A DNA stretch of 64,000 nt from SM23-32 sp964434535 (GCA_964434535.1 CAYSWA010000006.1:50968-114967); one strand, 5' to 3'. Counted from the stretch's first letter, positions 1-8,658 are shown. Notes: a model not told the origin generated them from the sequence alone. Numbers and translations: made by a program.

Positions 1-180
1 TGAGACGGCCTCCTCCAGCCCCCGGTGCCGCGCGAGCAGGCGCTCCTCCAGCGCCACGAGCTGGTCCGGCACGTCCCCGGCGGCGACGGCCCGCAGCTCG
101 GCGGCCAGCTCGGCCGGGTCGAGGGCGCCCTCCCCCAGCAGGCGCAGGCCGAACAGCACCGCGTCGGGAGAAACCCGCAT
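1..180 (-). CDS. Hypothetical protein, N-terminal 60 residues only
   Basis: An open frame starts with ATG at 180 on the minus strand and runs off the left edge. A strong GAGGAGG ribosome binding site lies about 9 bases upstream of the ATG. The visible 60 residues (MRVSPDAVLFGLRLLGEGAL at the start) are acidic and helical, with LDPAELAAELRAV and LVALEERLLARH segments and no signal peptide. The pattern loosely recalls the short helical N-terminal region of some planctomycete serine/threonine kinases, but that is a guess. No function is assigned. The upstream flank holds one copy of a dispersed inverted repeat. Confidence 0.6.
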   Translation of the reverse strand, partial: MRVSPDAVLFGLRLLGEGALDPAELAAELRAVAAGDVPDQLVALEERLLARHRGLEEAVS

Positions 181-195
181 GACAGCCCCCCTCCT

Positions 196-321
196 CGAAA
201 ATGGGGACAGTTCCCATTTACTGCACGATTTGCCATCCAGGCAAAGACCGTGCTGCGCGCCGTCTGCCCCACGCGCCCGGATCGGCTTTGTGGCTTAAAA
301 TGGGAACTGTCCCCATTTTCG
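196..321. repeat. Inverted pair of the TGGGAACTGTCCCCATTTT dispersed element
   Basis: Arms at 196-220 and 297-321 are inverted copies matching at 24 of 25 positions (CGAAAATGGGGACAGTTCCC and its complement). They flank about 76 bases. A third copy sits at 25195-25221. Each arm is itself partly palindromic (GGGGACAGTTCCC). Such elements are typical of REP-like sequences mobilised by REP-associated tyrosine transposases; no such transposase gene is visible in this window. Confidence 0.75.
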
Positions 322-326
322 GGGGG

Positions 327-1037
327 TCAGCTCTGCTCGACGGCGAGCTCGTCGAAGAACGCGCGCAGGTCGCGCGTGCAGTGCTCGCACAGCGGCCCGA
401 GCTTGAGCCGGTCCCGGGTGAGGCCCTCCCAGTCGTCCGGGGCGACGTGGGCCGGGCGCAGGATGCAGGGGTTCTTGCAGTAGATGCGGTCGCCCTCGGC
501 CGTCACGTCGTCGCGGCGCACGTCGGGCACGCCGAACATGAAGCAGAGCTGGCGCATCACCTCGGTCTTCAGGTAGCTGTAGGGCATGCCCCAGATGTGC
601 TCGATGCGCGAGGTGCTGATCACGGCGGCGGTGAGGCGCTCGGCTCGCCCCACCACGTAGTCCGCCCCCGAGCCGGCCGGCGGGCCGTCGGGGTCGAACA
701 TGTCCTCGTCCATGATGAACAGGTCGTAGTGGTCGCCGAGGGCCTCCTTGTCGCGCCAGGGCTCGGTGGCCAGGGAGTGGAGGATATGCTCGGCGTCGAC
801 CTGCATGCGGCGCTCGTCCATGGCGTCGTAGACGTACCAGTCGACGCTGCGGTAGGGGACCAGCTCGTAGTCGCCGTCCCTCCAGCGCTGGTCGCGGTAG
901 CGTCCGTAGTCGCTGATCGGCGGCGGACGGCGGCACTTGCCGATCGTGAGCACCTCTTTGATGGCGTCCACGATGGCCGCCTTCTCGGGCCAGAAGCCCT
1001 TGGTGTTGAGCAGGTTGAGCGGTTTGTACTTCGTCAT
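327..1037 (-). CDS. Archaemetzincin-like protein with degenerate zinc site
   Basis: The protein has 236 residues, starting at an ATG that overlaps the stop of the upstream nitroreductase gene (ATGA), so the two are probably co-translated. The order of features follows the archaemetzincin family: a hydrophobic strand ending in an acidic pair (LFIMDEDMF, residues 106-114), then DYVVGRAE (126-133) and AAVISTSRIE (137-146), and at the C terminus four cysteines (C187, C191, C217, C220) spaced as in the family's structural zinc site. The segment expected to carry HExxHxxGxxH reads TEVMRQLCFMFG (158-169): the glutamate remains but all three histidine ligands are replaced. It is therefore probably not an active metalloprotease. 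Family membership is inferred from motif order, not from a search. The gene ends just before a dispersed repeat arm. Confidence 0.6.
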   Translation of the reverse strand: MTKYKPLNLLNTKGFWPEKAAIVDAIKEVLTIGKCRRPPPISDYGRYRDQRWRDGDYELVPYRSVDWYVYDAMDERRMQVDAEHILHSLATEPWRDKEALGDHYDLFIMDEDMFDPDGPPAGSGADYVVGRAERLTAAVISTSRIEHIWGMPYSYLKTEVMRQLCFMFGVPDVRRDDVTAEGDRIYCKNPCILRPAHVAPDDWEGLTRDRLKLGPLCEHCTRDLRAFFDELAVEQS

Positions 1038-1537
1038 CGGTATTCGACCAGCTCGTCGATGGGTTTGCGGGGTGTCGCCTTCGGTTCGTGGGCGGTGTAG
1101 CCGAGCGGCGTCAGGGCGACCGGCTCCTCCGCCCGGGGCAGCTCCAGCGCCTCGCGCAGCGCGTCGGGCTTGAAGGCGCCGATCCAGCAGGTGCCGAGCC
1201 CCTCCGCGGCGGCGGCGAGCACCAGGTGGTCCATGGCGATGGCCAGGTCGATGTCGGCGTAGTTCTTGCCGTCGCCGCGCTGCCATGCCTCGCCGGGGAT
1301 CGCGCAGGCGCAGATGACGACGGGCGCGTTCACAAACCATTCCTGGCCATAGGCTTCCAACATCCGCCGGCGCAGCCCCGGATCGCGGATCACGTAGAGC
1401 TTCACCGGCTGGCGGTTCGCCGCGCTCGGCGCCCGGCGGGCCGCCTCCAGCACGCGGTCGAGCTTGTCCTGCTCGACGGGCTCTTCGCGGTAGGCCCGCA
1501 CGCTGCGGCGCTGCCTCACGACGTCGTAGAAGTCCAT
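1034..1537 (-). CDS. Nitroreductase family protein
   Basis: The protein has 167 residues. The N terminus MDFYDVVRQRRSVRAYREEP is the classic nitroreductase opening, followed by RRAPSAANRQPVKLYVI, which forms part of the FMN pocket, and GLGTCWIGAF with LTPLGYTAHEPKATPRKPIDELV at the C terminus. Enzymes of this family are FMN-dependent NAD(P)H oxidoreductases that reduce nitro compounds, quinones or other substrates in the cytoplasm; the substrate cannot be told from sequence. Start chosen at ATG 1537, about 25 bases downstream of a predicted transcription start. Its stop overlaps the archaemetzincin-like gene start. Confidence 0.88.
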   Translation of the reverse strand: MDFYDVVRQRRSVRAYREEPVEQDKLDRVLEAARRAPSAANRQPVKLYVIRDPGLRRRMLEAYGQEWFVNAPVVICACAIPGEAWQRGDGKNYADIDLAIAMDHLVLAAAAEGLGTCWIGAFKPDALREALELPRAEEPVALTPLGYTAHEPKATPRKPIDELVEYR

Positions 1538-1567
1538 GAGCACTCCCTCGCTGCGGGTGACGGGTAC

Positions 1568-1596
1568 ATTATTCCGCAAGGGGCCGGGGTTTGCAA
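1568..1596 (-). promoter_or_regulatory. sigma70-type promoter for nitroreductase operon
   Basis: On the minus strand TTGCAA (1596-1591), 17 bases, AATAAT (1573-1568). It lies about 30 bases upstream of the nitroreductase ATG. Found by eye; the -10 deviates from TATAAT only at its first base. Confidence 0.5.
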
Positions 1597-1743
1597 GGCG
1601 GGCAACGGCACGGCCCCGACCACGACGACACGACGAGCACGACGGACGGCGAGGGACGAGGACGGGGACGGGGACGATCGAGGTTGACACCGCAGGGCTA
1701 CAGCCGGCCGGGCTCGGCCGCTCTGCGCGTCCTCGGGGCGGGC

Positions 1744-2232
1744 TCAGGCGGAGAGGGCGCCTCTGGTGTGGGCGATCAGGCCCCCGGCGTCGATGATGGC
1801 CTGGATCTCGGGGGAGAAGGGCTTGAAGACGTGCTCGGTGCCCTTGGTGCGGTTGGTGAGTGTGCCGCACTGAAGGTCCACCGCGAGCAGGTCGCCGGTC
1901 TCGGCCTCGGCGGCGCCCTCGGGGCACTCGGCGATGGGCAGGCCGATGTTGACGGCGTTGCGGAAGAAGATGCGCGCGAACGAGCCGGCCACCACGCAGG
2001 CGACGCCTGAGGCCTTGATGGCCAGCGGGGCGTGCTCGCGGGAGGAGCCGCAGCCGAAGTTGCGCCCGCCCACGATGATGTCGCCGGACTCGACCAGGCC
2101 GGCGAACCCCGGGTCGATGCCCTCCATGCAGTGGGAGGCGAGCTCTTCCTCGTCGGTCACGTTCAGGTAGCGGGCGGGGATGACCTCGTCGGTGTTGACG
2201 TCGTCGCCGAACCGCCAGCATCGGCCCTCCAT
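1744..2232 (-). CDS. leuD: 3-isopropylmalate dehydratase small subunit family (LeuD)
   Basis: The 162-residue protein matches the short LeuD/homoaconitase small-subunit type. It starts GRCWRFGDDVNTDEVIPARY and carries the hallmark GGRNFGCGSSREHAPLAIKA, the swivel-domain loop that contacts substrate. Paired with LeuC it isomerises 2-isopropylmalate to 3-isopropylmalate in leucine synthesis, although short-type LeuD/LeuC pairs also include methylmalate or homoaconitate isomerases. Start is the ATG at 2232; the ATG is 20 bases after the stop of the giant activase gene. The operon order is yugP-like, leuC, activase, leuD, so the two subunits of one enzyme are split by a 4.2 kb gene. Confidence 0.9.
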   Translation of the reverse strand: MEGRCWRFGDDVNTDEVIPARYLNVTDEEELASHCMEGIDPGFAGLVESGDIIVGGRNFGCGSSREHAPLAIKASGVACVVAGSFARIFFRNAVNIGLPIAECPEGAAEAETGDLLAVDLQCGTLTNRTKGTEHVFKPFSPEIQAIIDAGGLIAHTRGALSA

Positions 2233-2252
2233 CGCGTAGACTCCTTCCTCGG

Positions 2253-5200
2253 CTACGAGTCCTCGTGCGCAGCCGCCACCTGATCGGCCCGGCCGCTCTC
2301 CATGTGCTGGCGCGCCTGGTGGACGAAGGCGTCCAGCAGCGTGTCCTCGCCCGTGCGCTCGGTGCCGTCGAAGGCGAGCTTCAGCACGGGCAGCCCCCCG
2401 TGGTCGCGGCGGAACTTCTCCAGCAGGCCGTCCACGATCGCCCCCGGCATGCAGCCGAAGGGCACGACGTTGACGATGCCGTTCGCCCCGTGGTGCACGT
2501 ACTCGACCGCCCGGCCCATGCTGAGGACCGCCTCGCCCTTGACGGTGGGGTCCAGGTAGGCGCTGCCCAGCCGGAGCACGTCGCTGATCGGCGCCTCGCG
2601 GGGCATGTGCGTCACCGCGCCGCGGAAGGCCCTGGCCACGCGGCCCTCGTCCCAGCGGGCGAGCAGCTCGGCGAGCCACTCGCGGATGAAGCCCCAGGCC
2701 GACCCGTTCTGCCAGTGCAGCTCGCGCCGCTCGTAGGCGATGTAGTTGAGCCATTCCTGGAACGGGGGCAGGGAGACCTGCGCCCCGAGCCGCTCCAGCT
2801 TGCGCACCAGGAAGCCGTTGGCGAACTCGTGGCTGCGCACGTAGATCTCGCCGACGACGCCGATGACGGGGCGGGGCTCGGAGCGGTCGACCGGCACGAC
2901 CTCCAGCCGCCGACGGATGCGGGCGGCCTGCTCCAGCAGGTCGTCGCCCCGCTCGCCGGCCTCGGCCAGCTCCGCCAGACACTCCTCGTAGACGCGGTCG
3001 GTCTCGCCCTCGTTCACCTCGTAGGGCCGGATCTCGCGGACGGCCTTCTGCATGAAGTCGACGATGATCGAGAGGTCCCAGACGTTGCGGTAGAAGGCGG
3101 GGCCGAACTGCTCGACGTGGCTGGCGAAGTCGCGGGTCTGGTCCATCACGAGCACGGGCACGTCCTTCAGGCCCAGGTCGTCGAGCACCATGCGGTGGAA
3201 CTTATGGTACTGGCCGAAGCGGCAGGGCCCGTCGGCCTGGGGCATGAAGAAGGCGGCCCGCTCGGGGTCGAAGTCCGGCGAGCGCACTTTCTTGACGATG
3301 TCGCCCGTGGTCAGGATGCAGGGGTAGCACTCCTTGCCCGTGGTGAACTTGCGCCCCAGCTCCACGCTCTGGCGGTCGGACATCGGCAGCGCCTCGGCGT
3401 CGACGCCCAGGTGGCGCAGCGCGCCGGCGAACACCACGCTGTGGTCGTCCATGTGCGGCAGGTAGACCTTGAGCGGGCGGTCGCTGTCGCGGATGTCGAA
3501 GAACAGGTCCTCGCCCCGCGCCGCCTTCCGCTCGGAGGCGCGGATGCTGGCAAAGCTGTCCAGGAACGCCTCGCAGCGCGTGATCGCGCCGACGGCGGAG
3601 CTGTGCTGGTCGATCTCGATGGTCAGGTAGGGCTCGCCGAGCACGCGGCCGAAGAACTTGCTGATGAAGGAGTCCGGCCCGCAGCGGAAGTTGGTCACGT
3701 AGACGGCGTGCAGGCCCGGATGGCCGGCCACGAAGCGGGCGCCGGCCAGGATGCGCTGGCCGTACTTCCAGTACATGTGCGGGAACTCGCGGCCGAGCGC
3801 CTCCATGTCCAGCGGCAGGAAGTCGAGCGGGATGGCGAGCACGCCGAGGTCGCGCAGCTTGTTGGGGACGTCCAGGTTCGCCCCGTCGTCGCAGCCGTTG
3901 TAGGGCCGGCTCATCACCACCACGGCGGGCTGGCCCTGCTCCAGTTCGTCCAGCACCTGCCGGCCGCGCTCGCGGATGGCGCGGCGGAAGCGGTCCTGGG
4001 CCTTCCAGGCGGTCCGGATCGCCGCCTCGATGCGCGCCGGCGGCACGTCGAAGCGGCCGGCCAGGCGGCGCAGCCGCTCGTTGACCGCTCCCCGCCCGCG
4101 CCCGAAGTGGAAGATCGGCGCCAGCAGCTCGGGGCCGTGCGGCGGGAAGTGCACCGCCGCCCGCAGCAGGTAGGGCAGGCTCTGCGCCAGCGGGCAGGCG
4201 TAGGAGTTCACCACGTCCGCCGACTCGCACTCCAGGTCGATCACGCTCGGCACGAACACGTAGTCCACGCCCCGCTCCAGCAGGTTCAGCACGTGGCCGT
4301 GCGCGACGGCGATGGGGAAGCACGTCTCGGTGGTCATGGCGTCGGCGCCGGTGCGGATGATCTCCTTGTTGGTCGGGTCGCTGAGGACCACCTCGCAGCC
4401 GATCTCGGTCAGGAACGCCTTCCACAGCGGGTAGAGCTCGAAGAAGGTCATCGCGCGCGGCACGCCGACGCGCACGCCGATCGGCCACTCGGGCTCCTCC
4501 TTCGCGTAGGTGCCGAGCAGGGCCTCCTGCCGCTCGGCGAAGAGGCGCGGCAGGTGCTCGCCCTTCTTATGCTTTTTGTCCTCGTCGAAGCGCCCGCAGC
4601 GGCTGCCGTAGTGCAGGGGCTTCTGGCCCTCGATGGTGACCTGGTGGATCTCGCAGCGGTTCGAGCACGCCTTGCACTCGAAGGTCTTCAGCTCGTAGCG
4701 CACCTCGCGCAGGTCGAAGCCGCGGAAGGTGGAGCGCTCGGGGGCGTGCTCCTGGGCGATGATGGCCGCGCCGATCGCGCCCATGATGTCGTGGTGCGGC
4801 GGCACGATCACCTTCTGGCCGGTGACGGCCTCGAAGGCGGCCTTGACGCCCTGGTTGAAGGCGACGCCGCCCTGGAAGAAGATCCGCCCGCCGACCTTGC
4901 GGTCCTCCACCACGCGGTTCAGGTAGTTATAGACGATCGAGTAGGAGAGGCCGCCGACCAGGTCGTCGCGGGGCACGCCGCGCTGCTGGTGGAAGTTCAG
5001 GTCGCTCTCCATGAACACGGTGCAGCGCTCGCCGAGCTGGCAGGGCGAGTCGCTGGAGAGCGCCTCGGTGCCGAACTCCTCCTCGATCTTCAGGCCGAGC
5101 CGCTCGGCCTGCTCCTCAAGGAACGAGCCGGTGCCCGCCGCGCAGACCTTGTTCATGGTGAAGTCGACGACGGCGCCGCCTTCCAGGGACATGTACTTGG

Positions 5201-6461
5201 CGTCCTGGCCGCCGATCTCGAAGATGGTGTCCACGTCGGGGTCGGCCTCGACGGCGGCGCGGGCGTGGGTGGTGATCTCGTTTTTGACCACGTCGGCGCC
5301 GATGAACTCGCCCGTCAGGTAGCGCCCGCTGCCCGTGGTGGCGCAGCCGCGCACGACGACGCGGCCGCCGACCTCGCGCCCGACCTCGTAGAGGCCCTTT
5401 TTGACCGCCTCGATCGGGCGCCCCTCGGTCATCAGATAGCGGCGGGCGATCACCCGGTGCTCGGAGTCGGTAACGACCACGTTGGTGCTGATCGAGCCGA
5501 CGTCGACGCCCACGTAGGCGTCGAGCTTCCCCTCGCCCTCGCGCAGGGGCACGGGCTCGGTCTCGGTGGTGTAGCCGTCGCCGACGAGGCGGGGCAGTCG
5601 CTCGGCCTCGGCGTGGGGGCGGGCCACGTAGTCGCGCAGCGGGTCGAGCCCCTCCAGGCGGCACTCGCGCCCCTCGCCGGCGGCCTGGAGGACGGCGCCG
5701 ATCGCGCCGGTGCAGCCCGCGTGCCCGGGGATGACCAGCTCGTCCTCCTCCAGGGCGAGCACCTCGCGGAAGGCCCGCACCATGCCCACGTTCGCCGCCA
5801 CCCCGCCCTGGAAGGCGATGGGCCGGGGCATCTCCTTGCCCATGCCGACGCTGCTGCGGAAGTTGCGCGCCACGGCGAAGCAGAGCCCGGCGATGATGTC
5901 GTAGTCCGGCGTGCCCTGCTGCTGGAGGTGGATCATGTCGCTTTTGGCGAAGACCGAGCAGCGCCCGGCCACGCGGGGCGGGCTCTCGCTTTTGAGGGCC
6001 AGGCGGCTGAACTCCTCGATGCTGACCTTCAGGCGCGACGCCTGCTGGTCGAGGAACGAGCCGGTGCCGGCCGCGCACATGGCGTTCATCGAGAAGTCCT
6101 CGACCTTGACCTTGCCGTCGGGGTCGCGGCCGAGGCGGATCAGCTTCGACTCCGTGCCGCCCATCTCGATGACGGTGCGCGCCTGCGGCGCCAGCAGGGC
6201 CGCCGCCCGCGCCTGCGCCACGATCTCGTTGACGAACGGCACCCCGAGCAGGTCGGCCACGATGCGGGCGCCGCTGCCCGTCACGCAGAGGCCGTCTATG
6301 TCGTCGTATGCGGCCAGGACCTCTTCGAGCTGCTCCAGCGCCACCTCCAGCGGCCGGCCGAAGATGCGCACGTAGCGCGCCTCCCGCACCTCGCCCCCGT
6401 CGCTCATGACCACCAGGTCGGCGCTGATCGAGCCGACGTCCAGCCCCACGTAGCTTCCCAT
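2253..6461 (-). CDS. Giant acyl-CoA dehydratase activase (2-hydroxyacyl-CoA dehydratase activator/DUF2229 fusion)
   Basis: The protein has 1402 residues. It contains two tandem BadF/BadG/BcrA/BcrD-type ATPase modules. The first begins YVGLDVGSISADLVVMSDGG (residue 3), the second YVGVDVGSISTNVVVTDSEH (near 310). Each has the cysteine that binds the shared [4Fe-4S] cluster (CAAGTGSFLDQQ and CAAGTGSFLEEQ) and a second cysteine motif (CSVFAKSDM, CTVFMESDL). The rest matches the DUF2229 and dehydratase-subunit-like regions usually fused in this about 1400-residue family, with many conserved cysteines (for example TTETCFPIAVAHGH, CYPCILTTGDI). ATP-driven electron transfer to a 2-hydroxyacyl-CoA-dehydratase-type partner is the known role of the single-module family; the giant fusions are poorly characterised. 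Start ATG at 6461 is chosen because homologous strands begin right there. It sits between leuC (25-base gap) and leuD (20-base gap). Confidence 0.88.
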   Translation of the reverse strand: MGSYVGLDVGSISADLVVMSDGGEVREARYVRIFGRPLEVALEQLEEVLAAYDDIDGLCVTGSGARIVADLLGVPFVNEIVAQARAAALLAPQARTVIEMGGTESKLIRLGRDPDGKVKVEDFSMNAMCAAGTGSFLDQQASRLKVSIEEFSRLALKSESPPRVAGRCSVFAKSDMIHLQQQGTPDYDIIAGLCFAVARNFRSSVGMGKEMPRPIAFQGGVAANVGMVRAFREVLALEEDELVIPGHAGCTGAIGAVLQAAGEGRECRLEGLDPLRDYVARPHAEAERLPRLVGDGYTTETEPVPLREGEGKLDAYVGVDVGSISTNVVVTDSEHRVIARRYLMTEGRPIEAVKKGLYEVGREVGGRVVVRGCATTGSGRYLTGEFIGADVVKNEITTHARAAVEADPDVDTIFEIGGQDAKYMSLEGGAVVDFTMNKVCAAGTGSFLEEQAERLGLKIEEEFGTEALSSDSPCQLGERCTVFMESDLNFHQQRGVPRDDLVGGLSYSIVYNYLNRVVEDRKVGGRIFFQGGVAFNQGVKAAFEAVTGQKVIVPPHHDIMGAIGAAIIAQEHAPERSTFRGFDLREVRYELKTFECKACSNRCEIHQVTIEGQKPLHYGSRCGRFDEDKKHKKGEHLPRLFAERQEALLGTYAKEEPEWPIGVRVGVPRAMTFFELYPLWKAFLTEIGCEVVLSDPTNKEIIRTGADAMTTETCFPIAVAHGHVLNLLERGVDYVFVPSVIDLECESADVVNSYACPLAQSLPYLLRAAVHFPPHGPELLAPIFHFGRGRGAVNERLRRLAGRFDVPPARIEAAIRTAWKAQDRFRRAIRERGRQVLDELEQGQPAVVVMSRPYNGCDDGANLDVPNKLRDLGVLAIPLDFLPLDMEALGREFPHMYWKYGQRILAGARFVAGHPGLHAVYVTNFRCGPDSFISKFFGRVLGEPYLTIEIDQHSSAVGAITRCEAFLDSFASIRASERKAARGEDLFFDIRDSDRPLKVYLPHMDDHSVVFAGALRHLGVDAEALPMSDRQSVELGRKFTTGKECYPCILTTGDIVKKVRSPDFDPERAAFFMPQADGPCRFGQYHKFHRMVLDDLGLKDVPVLVMDQTRDFASHVEQFGPAFYRNVWDLSIIVDFMQKAVREIRPYEVNEGETDRVYEECLAELAEAGERGDDLLEQAARIRRRLEVVPVDRSEPRPVIGVVGEIYVRSHEFANGFLVRKLERLGAQVSLPPFQEWLNYIAYERRELHWQNGSAWGFIREWLAELLARWDEGRVARAFRGAVTHMPREAPISDVLRLGSAYLDPTVKGEAVLSMGRAVEYVHHGANGIVNVVPFGCMPGAIVDGLLEKFRRDHGGLPVLKLAFDGTERTGEDTLLDAFVHQARQHMESGRADQVAAAHEDS

Positions 6462-6486
6462 GGTCCTTGCTCTCCCCCTTGGCCCG

Positions 6487-7764
6487 TCAGTCCGTCTGCC
6501 CGTCGGCCACCTCCCTCGGGTGGGTGATGCGGCCGGTGACGGCGCCGGCGGCGGCCACCGCCGGGCTGCACAGGTAGACCAGGCTCTCGGCGTGGCCCAT
6601 GCGCGTGCGGAAGTTCCGGTTCGTCGTGGCCAGGGCCACCTCGCCGGCGGCGAGCACGCCCATGTGCCCGCCCAGGCAGGGCCCGCAGGTCGGCGGCGAG
6701 ACCACCGCCTCGGCCTCCAGGAACACGTCCACCAGGCCCTCATCCACCGCCTGGCGGTAGATCGCGGGCGTGGCCGGGATCACGATCATCCGCACCGAGG
6801 GCGCCACGGCCCTGCCCCGCAGCACCCGGGCCGCCTCCCGCAGGTCGCTGATGCGCCCGTTGGTGCAGGCGCCGACGACCACCTGGTCGAGCTCGACCTC
6901 GGCGAACTCCTCGACCGGCCGCACGTTCGAGGGCAGGAACGGCGCGGCCACCTGCGGGCTCATCCCCGTCACGTCCCACTCGTAGCTCTCCACGTACCGC
7001 GCCTCGGCGTCGCTGGCGTGCGCCTGCGGGGCGTGCCTGAGCCGCCCCTCGCAGTAGCGGGCCGTCTCCTCGTCCGGCGCCACGATGCCGCTCATCGCGC
7101 CGGCCTCGATCGCCATGTTGCACATCGTCAGCCGCCCGTCCATCGAGAGCGCCTCGATGACCGGCCCGCAGAACTCCATGGCCCGGTAGAGCGCCCCGTC
7201 CACGCCGATCCGCCCGATGGTGTGCAGGATCAGGTCCTTGCCCCCCACCCAGCGGGGCAGCTCGCCGGTGAAGGCGAACTTCATCGACTCCGGCACGCGC
7301 AGCCAGACCTTGCCCGTGGCGAAGCAGGCCGCCAGGTCGGTGCTGCCCACGCCGGTGGAGAAAGCCCCGAGCGCCCCGTAGGTGCAGGTGTGCGAGTCCG
7401 CCCCGACCACCAGGTCGCCCGGGCCGACCAGCCCCTGCTCCGGCAGGAGCGCGTGCTCGATCCCGACCCGGCCGACCTCCCAGTAGTGCTCGATCTCGTG
7501 GCGGCGGGCGAACTCGCGGAGCACCTTCGACATGGTGGCCGACTTGATGTCCTTGTTCGGCGTGAAGTGGTCCGGCACCAGGGCGATGCGGCCCCGATCG
7601 AAGACCTCTTCAAACCCGGCCGCCTCGAACTGCTCGATCGCGATCGGCGCGGTGATGTCATTGCCCAGGCACAGGTCCACGCGCGGCATGATGTAGTCGC
7701 CGGGCGAGACGGCCTCACGGTCGCAGTGCGCCGCCAGGATCTTCTCGGTGATCGTCTTGCCCAT
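6487..7764 (-). CDS. leuC: 3-isopropylmalate dehydratase large subunit family (LeuC)
   Basis: The 425-residue protein is the short archaeal/HACN type of LeuC. Iron-sulfur ligands are visible as GACTNGR and SPPTCGPCLGGHMG, and aconitase-type motifs VVGADSHTCTYGALGAFSTG and RMGHAESLVYLCSPAVAAA are intact. With LeuD it forms the [4Fe-4S] hydro-lyase for 2-isopropylmalate or a close analogue. It begins 18 bases downstream of the YugP-like peptidase gene and precedes the activase. No leuA or leuB is seen in the window, so the exact substrate (isopropylmalate, citramalate-derived or homoaconitate) is open. Confidence 0.92.
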   Translation of the reverse strand: MGKTITEKILAAHCDREAVSPGDYIMPRVDLCLGNDITAPIAIEQFEAAGFEEVFDRGRIALVPDHFTPNKDIKSATMSKVLREFARRHEIEHYWEVGRVGIEHALLPEQGLVGPGDLVVGADSHTCTYGALGAFSTGVGSTDLAACFATGKVWLRVPESMKFAFTGELPRWVGGKDLILHTIGRIGVDGALYRAMEFCGPVIEALSMDGRLTMCNMAIEAGAMSGIVAPDEETARYCEGRLRHAPQAHASDAEARYVESYEWDVTGMSPQVAAPFLPSNVRPVEEFAEVELDQVVVGACTNGRISDLREAARVLRGRAVAPSVRMIVIPATPAIYRQAVDEGLVDVFLEAEAVVSPPTCGPCLGGHMGVLAAGEVALATTNRNFRTRMGHAESLVYLCSPAVAAAGAVTGRITHPREVADGQTD

Positions 7765-7782
7765 CGCTTGCTCTCCGCCCGG

Positions 7783-8493
7783 TCAGTCGCGCCGGGATAC
7801 CATCGCCAGCAGCAGGATGAACCGCAGCAGCATCATCACGGCCATGAACGCCGCCGCCAGGTAGGTCAGCGCCGCCGCGTCGAGCACCGCCTTCGCGTGC
7901 GGCCGCTCAGAGGCGGTGATGTAGCCCCCGTCCTCCAGCGCGGCCAGCGCCCGGCGGCTCGCGTTCAGCTCCACCGGCAGCGTCAGCACGGTGAAGAACG
8001 TGGCGGCGGCGAAGATGATGATCCCCGCCTTCGCGATCAGCATCGCCCAGCCGGCGCCGGTGAAGGCGAGCAGCAGGATGCCCACCACCGCCAGGATCGG
8101 CCCCAGGTTGCTGCCGAAGGCCGCCACGGGCCAGATGCCCTGCCGCAGCTTCAGCGGCACGTAGCCCCGGGCGTCCTGGAGGGCGTGGCCCGCCTCGTGG
8201 GCCGCCACCCCGAGCGCGGCGAGGCTGCTGGAGCCGTAGACCGGCCTGCTCAGGCGCAGCACGTTCCGGCGGGGGTCGTAGTGGTCGGTCAGGTTCCCCT
8301 CGGTCGGCTCGATGCGCAGCTCGCCCACGCCGCCGCTGCGCAGGATGCCCCGGGCCGCCTCGGCGCCGGTCGCGCCCGACAAGGCCCGCACCCGCGAGTA
8401 GCGCTCGAAGGTCGACTGCACCTTGTGCCGCGCATACAGCGCCAGCAGCATCGGCGGGATGATCAGGATGAACGTCGGGTCCAGGTAGAACAT
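7783..8493 (-). CDS. YugP-like membrane zinc metallopeptidase
   Basis: The protein has 236 residues. An N-terminal membrane segment (MFYLDPTFILIIPPMLLALY) is followed by a soluble loop with the zinc-binding motif AAHEAGHALQD and then two or three hydrophobic spans (GSNLGPILAVVGILLLAF, LIAKAGIIIFAAATFFTVL, LTYLAAAFMAVMMLLRFILL). This layout and length fit the zinc metallopeptidase family 2 (PF04298) typified by Bacillus YugP, of unknown substrate. The LPVELNASRRAL segment near the C terminus carries a conserved glutamate and is typical of the family. It is the first gene of the leuC-activase-leuD transcription unit. Confidence 0.88.
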   Translation of the reverse strand: MFYLDPTFILIIPPMLLALYARHKVQSTFERYSRVRALSGATGAEAARGILRSGGVGELRIEPTEGNLTDHYDPRRNVLRLSRPVYGSSSLAALGVAAHEAGHALQDARGYVPLKLRQGIWPVAAFGSNLGPILAVVGILLLAFTGAGWAMLIAKAGIIIFAAATFFTVLTLPVELNASRRALAALEDGGYITASERPHAKAVLDAAALTYLAAAFMAVMMLLRFILLLAMVSRRD

Positions 8494-8589
8494 GTCTCTG
8501 CGATTCCTGGGTCACCTGCGGAACGAACACAACCGGCCTTCGCGCCGCTGCGCGCAGAGCCGCCGTCGCCCCCGGGGCGGGAACCGGCC

Positions 8590-8617
8590 ATTATACCCGA
8601 ACGCCCCGTGCGTGCAA
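8590..8617 (-). promoter_or_regulatory. sigma70-type promoter for yugP-leuC operon
   Basis: Minus strand TTGCAC (8617-8612), 16 bases, perfect TATAAT (8595-8590). It lies about 100 bases upstream of the YugP-like start and is the only good candidate between it and the divergent-neighbour tetR end. Confidence 0.55.
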
Positions 8618-8658
8618 CGTGTGATGCCCTCAAGCCGGCTCACCGCGCCACCCCCGCC

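Noticed and set aside
2265..6527. 1420-codon plus-strand open frame opposite the activase gene
   Set aside because: It mirrors the coding sequence of the minus-strand activase, whose motifs are unmistakable. Low-complexity His/Val/Gly composition, no ribosome binding site and no family pattern: a GC-driven shadow.
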